Shown here one piece after another: positions 26,793 to 39,795 of a stretch of 64,000 nt of DNA. Source of the stretch: Atrichornis clamosus (Eukaryota > Chordata > Aves > Passeriformes > Menuridae). The notes under the pieces were generated by a model, which was not told the DNA's origin, did no database searches, and saw nothing but the letters and a program-made list of their open reading frames with translations. The stretch is from positions 1 through 64,000 of the forward strand of contig WBMZ01010319.1 in NCBI GenBank assembly GCA_013400975.1, written 5' to 3'. A program made the position numbers and the translations under genes. Numbering within the stretch: the first letter of the stretch is position 1; every line of letters starts with the position of its first letter.

Positions 26793-27973
26793 AGACCATC
26801 TGTGGCCAAATGAGATAGACAGACTAAGTTCCCCCGGGAGTCTGTCTCTGATTATTGTCCATCTACAAAAATTATCTTACTCTTTTATGTTTTTAACCTT
26901 TTCTTGTGTGACTTTGGTTTGATTTAAAAACTACTATGTCATTTCTGTTACTATAACTGTGAGAAATTACTGACAAATTCTTCCCTGTGATTAGTTTGAA
27001 CTCAAGTACAGTTTGTTGCAAAGTTAGAATTCATTCTGTCATAAGGACATGGCAAGAAGTGCCATATCCATAGGTTCATAATGCATTTAAACTCAACACA
27101 GCATTAATCTGCATGTTGAGATTATGGGACTGTTTACACAGGGTTTATAGATTTTTATTCCTCTAAATTGTTGCTGTGATGGTGGCTTTTGGAATATGCC
27201 GGATGAAAACAGGGCTTGCAGTTTTGTCCTTTCCAAGACAGATATTTACAACAGCTATTTTATCACATTATCTACAGTGGGCGTTACTACACCAATGAAG
27301 TGGAGTAACGTTAACATAAAAACAACTAGGCCAACACTGTGAAGATATTGAGAATGTCCAGATACAGCATGTATTTTTCTAGAAAGGTTAACACTCTCAG
27401 GATAAGCTATGTGCACTCCTCCACTTTGCTATGAAAATGCGTATCGTTCTTTGTTCCTACTCTGCACCCTACAGAGTAAAGGATATGGATATTCTCTGTA
27501 TTTTGACTATTTGTTAAATACTTTCAGTAAACCTAGTTGGTAAAATATATGTGCATGTATTTGTTGATTGAAAGCTTTACAAACTCAATAAACTAACATT
27601 CTTACAGGATGGATCTGCCCAGAGAAAACTGTACTTTTAAGTAGGAGCATTAAACTTTACTTTGGGAAGACAAAGCCCTAAGTAGGATGATGGGTTTCCT
27701 TTCCTCCCTCCCTTTCCTATAGTCAGCCAGGCAATGCATTTTCCAAAGACACCAGTGCCTCGGGAATGTTATGTTTTTTCATTTCAGTGGGGATGAGGGG
27801 TTTCCACCTTTATTTATAGTTGTCATTTTTATGCTCTAAGCCTCACAAGCTTTCTCTGGCTAAGAACTCATTCATATATCCTGGAAGAATTTCAGATAAT
27901 TTACTGTCGCTGGACAGAGTCTTCCTCACAATGGCGTGAAAAATTACATGCTCTACTCCTCTTTTACTGCTTA

Positions 27974-28040
27974 TGGGCCAAATCCTGCCCTCCTCTACAC
28001 CACTGGAATAATAAATAAGCTCCTTTGAGAGAATTAATGT
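27974..28040. repeat. Old amniote interspersed repeat fragment (family not named)
   Basis: The segment begins 'gggccaaatcctgccctcct' and continues 'ctacaccactggaataataa' and 'agctcctttgagagaatta'. This follows the remembered pattern 'gggccaaattctgccctc...tacaccagtgtaaat...agtaactccattga' of an old repeat common to birds and non-avian reptiles, also nearly palindromic when complete. Only one arm is present. The opening 20 bases are the best-preserved part. Confidence 0.55.
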
Positions 28041-30164
28041 GTGTTTTTTCATTGTTTGAGGGAAAAGAACAATGGCAGCCTAAAAGATTTCCAAGGTTAC
28101 TGCTCTGCTAACCTATGAGTGCAAAATGTCCAGTGGTTTTAACAAAAAGAGTAAAAGATGGCTATTGAGGGAACACTAAGAGAAACAATGGTTCACATTG
28201 AATCTAGCATGTCTTTAATGCTGTCTGTCTTTCAATTTTGGAGAAAACCAGACAAAAATTATAATAGGAGAATACAAAGGCTTTTAGATTATTTAGCAGT
28301 ACCAGCAACTGCAACTGCCTCTGTAATTTTGCGTCATAACACTGAACACCTCAATGAAGTCCAGTAATGCATATTGTGAATCCCCCCCTGAAGAGTCTGG
28401 AAATGATGGCAACCTCAAAACCTCATCTCTCAGAGACAGGTTAGAGCTATGGGCTGCAAGGGAGGTGTTCTCTCCCCCTCTACCTCTGTGTGGGGGTATC
28501 CCTCTGACTCTATCACCCCAGCTGCATCCAGACCAAGGGATGTCCTAGCAGCAGCTCCTGGTGCCTTTGCAAGGAGGCAGGCAGGGGAGGCAGGTGTGTG
28601 CATAGATAGTGTGAAGTCTTGAGGAGAACCCAAGTGCTCCCAGAGTCCTCTTCTAGGTGGAAATTAAGTCATGTCCCAATGCAAGTGTGGAAAGGCAACT
28701 CTGACTTACTAAAGAAGCAAAATGGATGGAAATGGGGAAGAAAGAAAGTACCTTTGAAAGCTGAAGGGATTTTACAGTGGCCTATAGTTCTAAATGGAAA
28801 GGGAGTTGAGGGGAAATGATACAAGGTCTCTGATTTATGCAGTGAACTGAACCTACAGTTCTAGAATAGATGACACTTTAACAGAAAAATTGGTTTGTGG
28901 ACCACAGGGCTGTGTTGCCTCCCAGTCACAACTACATGAATCAATTCCCTGTCCCATTCATCATCCTGCAGCCCTACAGTTGCAATGACAGCAGTAGTTC
29001 ATGCTGAAAAATAGCTTTACAGGAGATTCTACTTTATTTTTACGTAAAATGTGATTTAACAGGTGTAAAGAGTAAGAAAATTACTGTTCTCTATGCAATC
29101 TTCATTGTAAAATATAACTTCGAGGGCCAGAGAAATCCTCATTTCAGCTCCCACCAAGTAAAAGTCACTTTCACAGGAAGGTACTTAAACACTCTGGCTC
29201 AGCTGGTATCAGCACTAATAAGCCTTATTGACAGGTGAGGATCCCTTATCCCCTGGGTCACAGATGTGATTAATCCTTAAGCAAAGTTCTTTTAACTTTT
29301 AATGCACTAAATATGCAGCAAGTAGTAATAATTTTCTAGTGCCTTATTTGAAAGAAATGGTGTCTAAATATAACTAGCAACTAAAAGCAGTTAATGCACA
29401 AGGATCTATCATTGGGCATGAAGACAAGCTGGACAGAGCACCAGGACCAGTCGCTTCATAGTCTAGGAAATAAGGGGAACCATGAAAGATAAACAACTAT
29501 GGGAAACAAGACACCAAGCTAAGTTGTTTTGACAACATTTTGAGTATATCTACCTGAGAAATATGATGCATAAATACTTTATAATAGCACATGTTGAAAA
29601 CAAAAACCTATTTCTAAATCAGTTTATTTTCATAAATGCTTTCACCAATCAGGAAAGGTTTTCAATTACAAATTATGACCAACAATACTTAAAAAAGGAG
29701 AAAAAAATAGCATTTTCAGACTTATGTGGCTAACCTTTCAAATCTGGTGCACCAAAGAATGGGTCTGCATGCAGAGTGAATATGAAACAAAGCATCTGGA
29801 TGACATTCCTTCATAGCGCCAGCCTCTACTCAAACTTAATCCTTTAAAAACCTTAGCTCACTGTCTTGGGGTTTAAAAACATTCACTACACTTTTATTCA
29901 AGGCTGGCCTAGAAGCTTAAAACAAAGAGAGTCAGGATTTTTTAAAAAAAATTTAACACTTTGAAAGGGACCTTTTCTCCTTTCCCCTGAAAACAAATTA
30001 GAAAGAGGAAATAAGCTCTCATTTACTAAATTTTCATTACTGTTAATAGCTGAATACTTTTCATCTGCAATTGAAATCAGTGTGTGTGAAAAACAAAGCA
30101 TTTCATTCTTTAAAAGATACTCTTTTGTTTCATCTGTGAAGACTGTATATGATACAAACTGTCC

Positions 30165-30336
30165 AAAAGATCTATGGAATCTTTTGGAGAGAAAAATATC
30201 TATCTCTTCCTTTGGAGATACTCAAAATTCTGCTAGATGAGGGCCAGAGTGACTTGGTTCACTGAGATCTTAACTCTGTTTTGAGTAGGGGCTTGGGCTA
30301 GATGACCCTCAGCCTATGTTATTCTGCTGTATAACC
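30165..30336 (+). mobile_element. CR1 LINE, 3'-end fragment (plus strand)
   Basis: The order of blocks matches the end of an avian CR1. It shows 'tctatggaatcttttgg', 'cctttggagatactcaaaat' (consensus ccttggagatattcaaaac), 'ttgagtaggggcttgggcta' (ttgagcagggggttggacta) and 'gatgaccctcagcc', then a decayed 'attctgctgtat' where the terminal ATTCTGTG repeats should be. It covers the 3' UTR and has no coding potential. Length is about 170 bases, typical of 5'-truncated CR1 copies. Confidence 0.78.
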
Positions 30337-32091
30337 ACCCCTTCTGCTGAAACAAGGAGGAACAGAATTTGGCAAGATAAAAACCATCTTTCTATCTGAA
30401 GAAAAGAGCACCTACAGCCTGAATTTACAAGAACATATGTGACCCAGAATCATAGGCCTTTTACAGAATGACACTAAATATGAAACTGGGTTTCCATTTG
30501 TGCAGAAGGGAACATGTGTTTAGGAGGGCTTTCAGAGCATGGTATGAACTCATACAGAACATGAGGGGTTTAGCAGTTCAGCACCTTCCCTGCTTTTTCT
30601 ATTCTGCTTGCCTATTCACATCTTTCACTCCTATGGGTAAAATTAATTTCTCAAATCTACTATCAACAATATAAATATTAACCCTGTCTATCTAAACAAA
30701 GTAATATACTGTATTCCTAAGCTTCTCCAGGAAGAATCTGAAAATTCTTACCATCATGTAGATAGCTTTTAATACATTTACATTGGAAAGGAGTTTGCTT
30801 AGCTCTGGTAAATTATGAATGCACTCACATATACAAAGAAAGAGCAACCAGAGAGGAAAAGGGAGGTAGATACCACCCCCTATCATTATGTCTTTCCTTC
30901 TGCTGCAAAGGGATGTGCAAGTAAATGCTTCACCTCAGATGTACATCTGGTGCTCACTAGCACCATATCCTCCATTTGCTGAAAGACCCTTGTAAGGCCA
31001 GGAAGTAGGATTTGAAGAAGTACTAAGCTTCAAAATTGCAATGTAAATTGAGGAGATTTAAATTTTTTACTTCCTTGTTGTAATATATTTGGAAAAATTA
31101 GGCCATTCATATCTCAAATTCTTCATTTTATGTTATCAAACTTTTTCGACCTTTAATGTCTACATCCTTGCCCTTCTGATCTAAAACATATGCAAAACAT
31201 CATTCTCTTAGCTCAAAGATTCTCAAAGAAAATTAATATTTGTGAAGCATTAAAAAATGACAGAAATAAGTATCATGCATAAAAACCTGGAAGAAGCTGT
31301 GTGCCTTTTGTAGTGAGAAGTGAAAATAATGAAGAAATAGTACAGCACTGCTTTTAATTAAAGATCACTGCTCAAACTTATATGGAAAAATAGTAGGTAG
31401 CCATGCAATTAAAGACTCCAACTCTGCCTATGCAAAAAGGGGACCAAATCAAAGTTGTAAAGACATCCCATTCTGATTTGCAACTGTTTGACTTTACACA
31501 ATGTTCCTTTAATAATGTTTCTGTGTACACAGAAGAGAAAATCCCAAGATTCAGGAGTAGTGGAGCACATTAGCAATAGAGCCCATCTGAAGAAAGTATC
31601 AGTAGAGCAGACCTGTGAAAACAGACTTGTGCAATAAGGTTTAACCTATACTCTAAATATCCCTTCTCTAGAAGATCTGAACAGCAAAAAGAATTATTGA
31701 TGAATTGAGACTTTTTAAAAAGAAAGGAGACTGACTCAAAGTTTCTCATTAATGTGCTATTTTCAATAGTAGCTTCTTTAAATTTCTTCGAATATCAATG
31801 GCAGCTAAATGACCAAGTCCATTCAGCAATGAGAGGAATATATAAATATTTTCAAAGTAAACTGAGGTAATTAAAATACCGATACCTCACTCCTATTCTT
31901 AGGTTTTCAACAAGAATAGAAAATGACAAGGGTGGCTTCTTGTGACAGAGGAAGAAGAGTTAATGTTCCTGTTCTGATCCAAATCCAAGGTTTATAATTC
32001 TCTTTCCCTCCAGTATTAGTTCAGAATGGCCTAAATGTGTTTGATAGATGTCAAATGCAGAGATGCACCTCATCAGAGATATAACATCTTG

Positions 32092-32113
32092 ATATTTATA
32101 TATATGTATATAA
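32092..32113. repeat. Short (TA)n tract
   Basis: 'atatttatatatatgtatat'-type alternating tract about 180 bases upstream of the best-preserved CR1 copy. Confidence 0.7.
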
Positions 32114-32293
32114 TTGATGGAAATGATGTGACAGTAAACCAGAAGAAAGAGAGAAGATATTTCTTTGTATTACTTGATTTTCATGTCTTTTATTTCCTGG
32201 ACTGAATCACTGAAAAAACCTCATGCAAATCATTTAGTAGGACCAAATCAATAACTCAATTCCTGCTCTATACTGACAGGAAGAGAAACAATA

Positions 32294-32551
32294 ATTTTAA
32301 ACTGAAGAAGGTTCATTTGGATAGGATATAAAGAAGATTTTTATTTACAATGAGGGTGGTGAGACACTGGAGCAGGTTTCCCAAAGAAGCTGTGGATGCT
32401 CCATCCCTGGATGTGTTCCAGGTCAGGAAGGATGGGGCTTTGAACAGCCTGGTCTAATGAATTATGTCCCCACCCATGGCAGAGGAGTCGGACTAGGTGA
32501 CCTGTGAAGATCCCTTTTAACCCAAACCACTCTGATTCTACAACTCTGTGA
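32294..32551 (+). mobile_element. CR1 LINE, 3'-end fragment (plus strand)
   Basis: This is the clearest CR1 in the window. It runs from the last codons of ORF2 through the 3' UTR: 'actgaagaaggttcatttgg', 'caatgagggtggtgagacac', 'tggagcaggtttcccaaaga', 'tgctccatccctggatgtgt', 'gatggggctttgaacagcct' and 'gtccccacccatggcagagg'. It ends in 'ctctgattctacaactctgt', a decayed form of the terminal octamer repeats. All blocks are in consensus order without large deletions. It is 5'-truncated like most CR1 insertions, and no target-site duplication was made out. Confidence 0.9.
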
Positions 32552-35500
32552 AACTGGCTATTTAAAACAGATTAAATAATGCCAAATAGTAAGCTAAACA
32601 ATTTGAAAATTAAGTTAGAACACACACTAGCAATGACAAAGTAGATTCATTACATTAATTCAATTTTTGAACTTCTTTTGTTGGTGTAGAATTATCTGAG
32701 TGCAACCTTGAGAGTTAAAGATTTTGAGAATTAATGAGGAAAAGAACTTATGGTCTTTCAGACGCCGGGGCTTGTGCTTAAAAGACTTCACCTATTCCTG
32801 AAGAGCCAGGCTTTCGTTTTAGATGCTTCTGTACTTTTATATAGTGATATAACATAAGAACACTACAGGTTTGGGAAATTAATTTTCTGCTCATTTAACA
32901 TGATCTTTGATAAGGTTGACCATGAAGTTCACAAGACTGTCCTACATCTTATGACTGGTCCCCAGCTTGCGTCTCTATCTTTGTGTCTAACCCATGAGGA
33001 CAGGGTAACATTCTGCTTCTGAAACACATCTTAGTTCTAGTTCTATCCCTAAGCTTTCTCTATCTTTAGAAAATAGAAAAGACCTACAAGTAGGGTCTCT
33101 CTTTGGGATTTTCTGTAACAAATTTCCGAGGACCTGTAGCTTGTGGCTTCTATTTCAAAAAATAACACTGTTTAAAGAGAATTAATAAGCAAAAATTATG
33201 CTTTTAATCAGATCAACAACAATGGTAAAGACCTGTTATTTGATGGTAGTTTTGTAAAGACAGTTAAATAGTTAAATAGCACAGAATAAAGTCTTTAAAA
33301 CAAAATAAATTAAGAACAATAAAAGTAAAAAAAAGTGAGACTACAAAGATCTTATTCCTTTTTCAGTACTATGAAATATGATTTATGGCAACTTATATGT
33401 GTTTCATCTCATGAACAAAAAAAAAATAATAGAAAAGGATTTATCCAGTCAAAAAGTCTGCCCACACCATCTCCCACAGAAACTTTTGATTACAACGTAC
33501 TGCCTTACCATTAATGCATACCATATAATATATTGAAAGAAATGCCAGATTCCATTCCCTGATTTTTTCCTCTAAAAACCACAAATATTTAGAGTAAAAT
33601 GTGCATAATGATTTGAGAATTCATTTCGGAGTGACAGATAAATGTTAGGAGGAAGTCTGACTTACAGTAATGAATCTTGTAATAGAAACATATTCAAACT
33701 GAAGGATATAACACAGTGAGAAACATGAGTCCATCCAAACACTCCATCAATTCCAAAGCACACAGTCCTACTCATCTTAATAATTTTCTTTTTCTTAACC
33801 ATTAGGCTGTACCAATTACTATTTGGCAACTTCCAGTAAAGCATCAGCTAGAAGAGTGGAAGTGTCATTTTTAAAAATAAGTTAAATGTCTAGTCACATA
33901 ATGTATGAGTAGAATATTTAATGACGTAAGGAGCCTCAGTTTCCTAAATATTGAACATTCAGATGTGCTGAACTTCACTGTCAAAGGGAAGTGCTGAATG
34001 TTGGCCATCATTGAGGACTAGAAAGGACTTTGATTTATATCCCAACTTTGAACATATTCTTCTAAAAGTGGAGCACCTAGATTGCCATATACCTGAAAAC
34101 AGGATTAGACCATCACACACACATCTTGAACATATTTTTGTTTTATGAAAGAGGCAATTCATCAAACTGCAGAACAATATACTCTATGAAATGAAAGTGC
34201 TATTGAAAATCTTCCAAGTGAGAAAGCAAATATTTTATAGCAAAGGGGAACATTTTCAAAAGTGTCTTCGAAGCTCAAATCAAGTAAATCACTTCAAGGA
34301 CTCTTAGGCATCTATGTGTTTAGTAGCTTTTGAAATAGTTTCAGGCTCCAGAATCAGGAGAAGTGAGATTTATAAACACCAGTAGAGGGGCTGTTCATAT
34401 ATATGTTTAAGCATTGATGATATAGACATCTAGATTTGAGCTAGTCATTCCAGTTTCCCTTTAAATTAGCATAGAAATTATAAGATGATGTTAGGATATC
34501 ACTTCCCTCTGCATGGCATTGACATAAAAATAGATCAGATGAATTCCACCTCTGGCACATCTCTTTGCCTTCATTGATCGTGGGACAACTTATTTATACA
34601 TCAAATTAAATTATCTGAAACCTGTTCTAGATTGCTAAGGGTGAAAATAAGGTTCTTGGAGGCATTTACAAAAGAAGCTAAGTACTTAATTCCCATTCAC
34701 ATCCTTTACATACAAAAAATAAAGTGCTAGAAAATACTATCAAAGTCAACTTGTCCATGTTTGAAATCAGTGGAATTTTCATTACTCAGTAGCTTTCCAA
34801 AAGCTTACTGTACTTTTGAAGTCTAAAAACTTAGCCTTACCCCTATGCATATTCCCTTAGGTATGTTTGAGAATATTCCACTTTCATGCTTGGCTTTAAA
34901 TTTTCTAAGTCCTTCTAAGTATAATAAGTAATATTAATATATCTTCTTCAATATGCTTTAGTCATCATGATACGAGCCAATTTACTCAAATTGTGCAGAT
35001 TTTAAGCACATAAATTTTAAGTGAGTTACTCATTGCAATGCCTAAATTCCTAAAGTCAAGGAAAAGCATAAAGCGTTTTTGAAAGCCTTTAGAGCTACAT
35101 CATGTTCACCTAATTTATTGACCTAAACTTAGATAGGCAATTTTATTAAAACATTCAAATTCCACTGCTTTCTAGCATTTACTTTACAAAGAACAACGGC
35201 ATGTGCTTTAAAAAAAAATGCACTTCCTTAGGTACCCAAAATGTACATGAAATTTAGTCTCAGAGGGACTGCATCAAACTTAGATAGCTTTGTTTTTCTT
35301 TTACTCAAATTCTTTGAAAGAATGTACCATGACACACATTTACAGAGGTACTAAAAATGATTAATTGAAAGACCTAGTGCTTTTAGAATAACAAAAACAT
35401 CTCATCAAAGTGCATCCTAACAGTGAGGGTATAGCAAAACAGTACCAATTAATTAAAGTGAAGGGAAACTGGGCAAGACTAAGCATTCATAAAAATTTCA

Positions 35501-36079
35501 TCTTGGACTTTAAGGTGTTTGATTTTTTGTTTCAATTTGACTGTCATATTTGACTAAGACCTTTTGAAGGTAGAGTTTTAAAAAATATTTTGAAGTTCTC
35601 AGATGAATTGTAGTACATGAATGAAGAGCATTGTTCTATCACTTGTGATGTTGGGCAGCTGCATCACAGCTAATTGTCCTTGCCAAGCAATTTAGTATTT
35701 ACCAAGGCAGCTGAATGATCCTGGGATCTTTCAACTCCTCTGCCTTATTCAGTAAAAAGCCCTGAATGTCAAAGGAAAAGCAAATAACACTTTGACTTGA
35801 GGAAGCATGCCTTTCACCACAGACTTAAATTCCAACATGTCTTTAAAGGCAAAAGAAAAAAAAATATTGATGGAGCATTCTTTAAAAATAATATTCCAAA
35901 TAGAAACTCTATAATAAATGCCTCTCCTTTCAGTATGAAAAGAGACATATTCCACTCTTTGTTGGAACCGGTGCATCACAGCAGGAACAGCACACAACGA
36001 TAGTCTTCTGCACACATGGAACCAGCAAATTAGGCCAAATTTTAATTGTAAAAAATGATTGAATCCCTTCCATTCCAAT

Positions 36080-36400
36080 CTAATAGTCATTTTCCCTAAC
36101 AGCAAGCATTAATGACTTCCCTGACTAATGAAAATTAATTGCTAGCCCGCCTTGACAATTACATTGTGATCGATCAAGTTTAGAGGAGCTGCAAGGGTCA
36201 TTTGCTGTAATTCTATTGCAATCCATTAAATCTGCAGCAGATGATAACCTTTAACTTTGTTGCCTATTAGGGAATAGTAACGGCAACTCTAGATGTCATT
36301 GTTTATACAAGAGGAGATACATCATTTTGTCTATTTTTCCTAATGTTCTTGAGGTGTTGCTGTTTCTCAGCTGACACAAAAATTCCTCTTGACATCAGAT
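36080..36400. promoter_or_regulatory. Candidate conserved non-coding element / enhancer
   Basis: Visible motifs are homeodomain-type TAAT cores at about 36110, 36126 and 36135 (including a TTAATT) and an inverted ACAAT-3-ATTGT pair (36155-36167), the layout of a SOX dimer site. There is also an overlapping CAGATG E-box and GATAA near 36238-36247, and a second TAATTC at 36208. The block has mixed composition and lacks the simple A/T runs and repeat fragments of its flanks. Neither strand has a meaningful open frame here. By its look it resembles conserved enhancers near developmental genes, but conservation cannot be seen from one sequence. Confidence 0.35.
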
Positions 36401-36880
36401 TACAGCATCTCTATAATCTTATCAAGGTGCTATAAGGTCAGAGTTGTACAGACCTAAAAAGCAGTCTCAGAATGCTCATCCCATTTCAGGGTAAGGTCCC
36501 ATGTGTTGCACAAAACTGAGTTGTAAAATGACGGACAATTTGCTAAGTCCTGAAGGAATGTGCGGTCAGAGAAACACATCTAAAGCACGCATCGCATTTT
36601 ATTGGTCCTGCAGCAGCTATCAACTGTGCTACATCCTTGAATGAGATCCAGTGTCTCTTAGACAAAATGGAGTTGTAAAAAAAAGGGTTCAAATTTGTGA
36701 AGAGTTATTGAAGGGGTTCATACTGAACAACAAATACAAATGGTATGAGAAAACCAGAACTGCACCATGCATTCTTGAATGTCTTTCCAGGCACATCACC
36801 CAAATATTTAAAGCACCTGCATGTTGAATTAGATTTTTTTGCAACAGGAATTAAAGTAAAATCACATTGGATCTAAAATG

Positions 36881-36937
36881 AAAACACAGCAACAAAACAA
36901 CCATAACAACAAAAGCAACAAACAAAAAAAGAGAAAG
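36881..36937. repeat. CAA/CAAA-rich low-complexity tract
   Basis: 'aaaacacagcaacaaaacaa' then 'ccataacaacaaaagcaaca' and 'aacaaaaaaagag'. Irregular A/C-rich simple repeat, with no T except one. Confidence 0.8.
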
Positions 36938-38821
36938 ATATTTAAACTGTAGCTTTGTAACTTTGAGATATCCTGTACACTTGAAGGTGAATTTACACCA
37001 TTTTTGGTGAAAATTTGATATGTTTTTCACAAGGAGAGAAAATGGTGATTGAAGAAGTGAATGGAAGAATTAATTCTAATATAATTTTAATCTGCTACCT
37101 ATTTTTAATCATGAGTTTGTCTTCTATCTAGGACTGCCTTTTTAATATATACACATACATGCAATCTCACCTCAACACCTCATTTTAGAAGTTGTGGAAG
37201 TGTTTCCTAATAAAAAGCTTTTTGTGGCAGAATCTAGTACATGTTTTTGTCCAAATGGAAATGAGTATTTTGTAGTCAATGTATCAATTTGTGAGGGAGT
37301 TACTGAAAGAAATTATGACCTTATTTTTTAATTCTGTAAGTAAAATAATCCGGTATTATTTTATCTCTTGGTAGAGTTTATTCCACCATCTACTACTATG
37401 ATAACTACCTTTAAGAAGACTGATTGCAAACAGAAAGTGCAAGAATTCCAGCAGAGATGCCAATCCACAAGAGTGCAAGTCTGTAAAACCAAATGAAATT
37501 TTGAAACACACGTACCTTCTGCATCTCTCACTTACATCGAAGGTAATGACTCTACAGTGATCATTGCAGAGATTCTCTACAGAGGATTTTACAGAAGCTC
37601 TACCAAAAATAAACACAAAAATATGAAAGAATACACAGACTGACAAAAAAATAAAAGTAACAAATTATTCCGCTTTGAAAGATTAAATAAGTATTCTAAA
37701 TGCACACTTTATTGTAATATTGTCTCTCTCTATTGTAATATTATTCCTAGGAAAGAAAGAAAATTTATTTTTCTGGTGAAATATTAGAACTGTATATTTC
37801 TCAAAGAAACAAGACTGCTTTGTACAAGAAGGTTGATCACTTAGCACAATCCAAAAGAAAATTTCATATCTTTTTTATACCGATGGGAAAAAAAAAAGAC
37901 ACGGGGAAGCAGATTATCAACCAGCATAAATAATAACTTTTAAGCTGTAAATGAACAAATATGTAATTAGAGAAACCAGAGACGTCATGACAGATTTTCA
38001 TGTAGCAGTCAACATCACACTAAGAGCCTGTGACCAGAAAAGAATAGAATTTTTTAAGTGTACCCAAAAAGCTATATTTAAAGCTTTTCCTATACTACAA
38101 GAGAAGAAGAGTTACGTATTTTTAGCTTTGCTTATAGTGTGGCCAAAGTATACCCTGAGTCCAATATAAACCTTCAAGAATTCATGAAAACTAATTAAGT
38201 TATTGTGAATTTAGAGAGGTATAACCAAGGTCAGAAGTTAGTCTACGGAAATGTATTTGAAACAATGAAGAGACATGAACTCCTTCAGACTACAGCAGTT
38301 TTAGTGTCTGGAAAATGGGCTGTGATCACTGGATTACATTTGGGGGCAATAGGATGTTCTGGACTACCAGTGGTCTATAAAAGTTTCCCAAAAGTATCAT
38401 CAGGGAGAAGACACAGTCCAGAGGCAGAAGAAAGCTACACAATCGCCTGCTTCAGCATGGCTATATTAAGCACTGATAAAATATTGGACAGCCTCTCCAG
38501 ATGTTTCTGGTCCACCCAAGCACTCTTGGAGTGCAAAATATTTTGATAATATTCATGTCATCTTCAACCTTTTTTGGCAAATCTATCATTAGAAATGACA
38601 TGTACTTTACCTCAGCCATGGTTTGCCTGTGATATCATTTTAGCCAAAAGCTGCTGCTGCACACTGATTATGGAAACTGTGCTAAAAACTTTGTTCCATA
38701 AAAATTTTTCATATTTACAATTACAATATGAATCAAACCCTGCTGAAATCAATGAAATAGTTCTATAGGCCTTATTGACTTTTCCCAAGACTAAGACATG
38801 AAGAGAAGCTTAAGATTTAGC

Positions 38822-38955
38822 CATGCAAGTTTATTATCATACCCCAAGTTTATGTGTGAAAGCACTTCCACTGATGTCAATGGCTTTCATATTACTCAGA
38901 TTATGCATGTGCTTATCTACTACATTGAATCAAGACTTTCATGTCTACTCCTCAG
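38822..38955 (+). repeat. Old amniote interspersed repeat fragment (family not named)
   Basis: From 'cttccactgatgtcaatggc' through 'tactcagattatgcatgtgc' to 'ttatctactacattgaatca' the segment follows the remembered avian/reptilian repeat pattern 'cattgaagtcaatggg...actcacatgcttaa...agcatgtgcttaagtgctttgctgaatca'. The 'gtcaatgg' and 'atgcatgtgctta' blocks are the best preserved. Upstream of about 38865 the match is weak. It may belong to the same broad group as the fragments near 26.7 and 28.0 kb, but this is inferred only from the shared 'attgaagtcaatggg'-type core. Confidence 0.42.
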
Positions 38956-39720
38956 ACAAAACTTTTGCCTTTCAGTTAAATCTCAGCTCAAGTATATTTA
39001 TGGATTCTGACATTTCTAACTAGTCAGCACTCAAAATTGCAACCTCTGACTAGTTATGGTTTTGAAGCACTTTTAGGAACCATGGCATGTAAAGAAAATA
39101 GTCTCGTCTCATCCAGTAAAGGTAAAAACCATACCATTATTAAGTGTGACACTGCTGATGTGGAAAAAAATTAAGTATTGCAACAGGTTATTAAATTGTT
39201 AATGGCTACATTCTATTCTCAGGTTTGTGGTTTGATGCAGTCTGGGCAAAATGTCAAACTGTATCAACATTAACAGCTTCTGACAAGCTCAAGTGGGAAA
39301 AAAGGAGCTGAATGAATAAGCTGTTCTGTAAATAAAGAGACATTGTAACCTTTAAAGTGAGACAGAATTTAATTAAGAAAATTAACACAGGCTTTTGAGA
39401 GACTGCAATTTTCTGAATCTCGTTTTTTCTGTCAAGCAAAAGTTATGTTCCTTTATAATAAGAAACAGTAAGTGCCTACTTTCGTATCTAAAGTTAGTGA
39501 TACCATCTAGATGAAAAGGGAGAGAAATTAAGTTTCTGAATTTTAATTTTTACATTTATCCATTTTTAATTTTCATAGTATCAGAGTCAGATTTGAGAAA
39601 CATGAGAAAAAATAAAATTTTGCAATTCTTTTTTTTATTTAATCTTAGAAACAGCAATAGTAAAGACATCAAATGGTTTCTCATTCCAATTTAAATTAGA
39701 CTCCATGGGATGGGATAGTT

Positions 39721-39795
39721 TCACTACCTCCATTTCAAATGTGAGGAAAACGAAGTACAGTCAGGAGTGTGAATCAATGGCCTGGCCAGGGTGAA
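39721..39795 (+). repeat. MIR-like SINE fragment
   Basis: The blocks 'actacctccatttcaaatgt', 'gaggaaaacgaagtacagtc' and 'cctggccagggtgaa' align in order with the MIR core region as remembered: 'ttatccccattttacagatgaggaaactgaggcacag...gacttgcccaaggtcaca'. MIR-class SINEs are very old and survive in birds only as scattered degraded copies, which fits the divergence. Conserved-core similarity is visible over about 70 bases. No tRNA-derived head is visible. Confidence 0.5.

Larger units (their letters stand above)
18096..30164. other. Long non-coding stretch with a weak exon candidate and old repeats
   Basis: Mostly unique AT-rich sequence with several simple repeats and two old amniote repeat fragments. 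A 55-codon stop-free stretch lies at 20009-20176 on the minus strand, and a TCF/LEF-type motif cluster near 25.35 kb. A GC-richer patch at 28380-28640 carries overlapping frames on both strands (64 and 67 codons), neither resembling a known protein. Confidence 0.6.
30337..36079. other. Non-coding sequence around a CR1 copy
   Basis: Apart from the CR1 fragment at 32294-32551 and a short TA tract, nothing recognisable. All ATG frames are short. The 118-codon minus-strand frame 35749-36105 runs into the candidate enhancer block and has no recognisable similarity. Confidence 0.6.

Noticed and set aside
28380..28640. GC-richer patch suspected to be an exon or CpG island
   Set aside because: It has essentially no CpG, frames on both strands are unremarkable, and there is no splice or promoter context.
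35749..36105. 118-codon minus-strand frame
   Set aside because: No similarity recognised. An overlapping plus-strand frame exists (35797-36003). The underlying DNA is better explained as non-coding.
38205..38546. 113-codon plus-strand frame
   Set aside because: Reads as mixed sequence with no motif and no convincing splice sites or initiation context. Probably chance.
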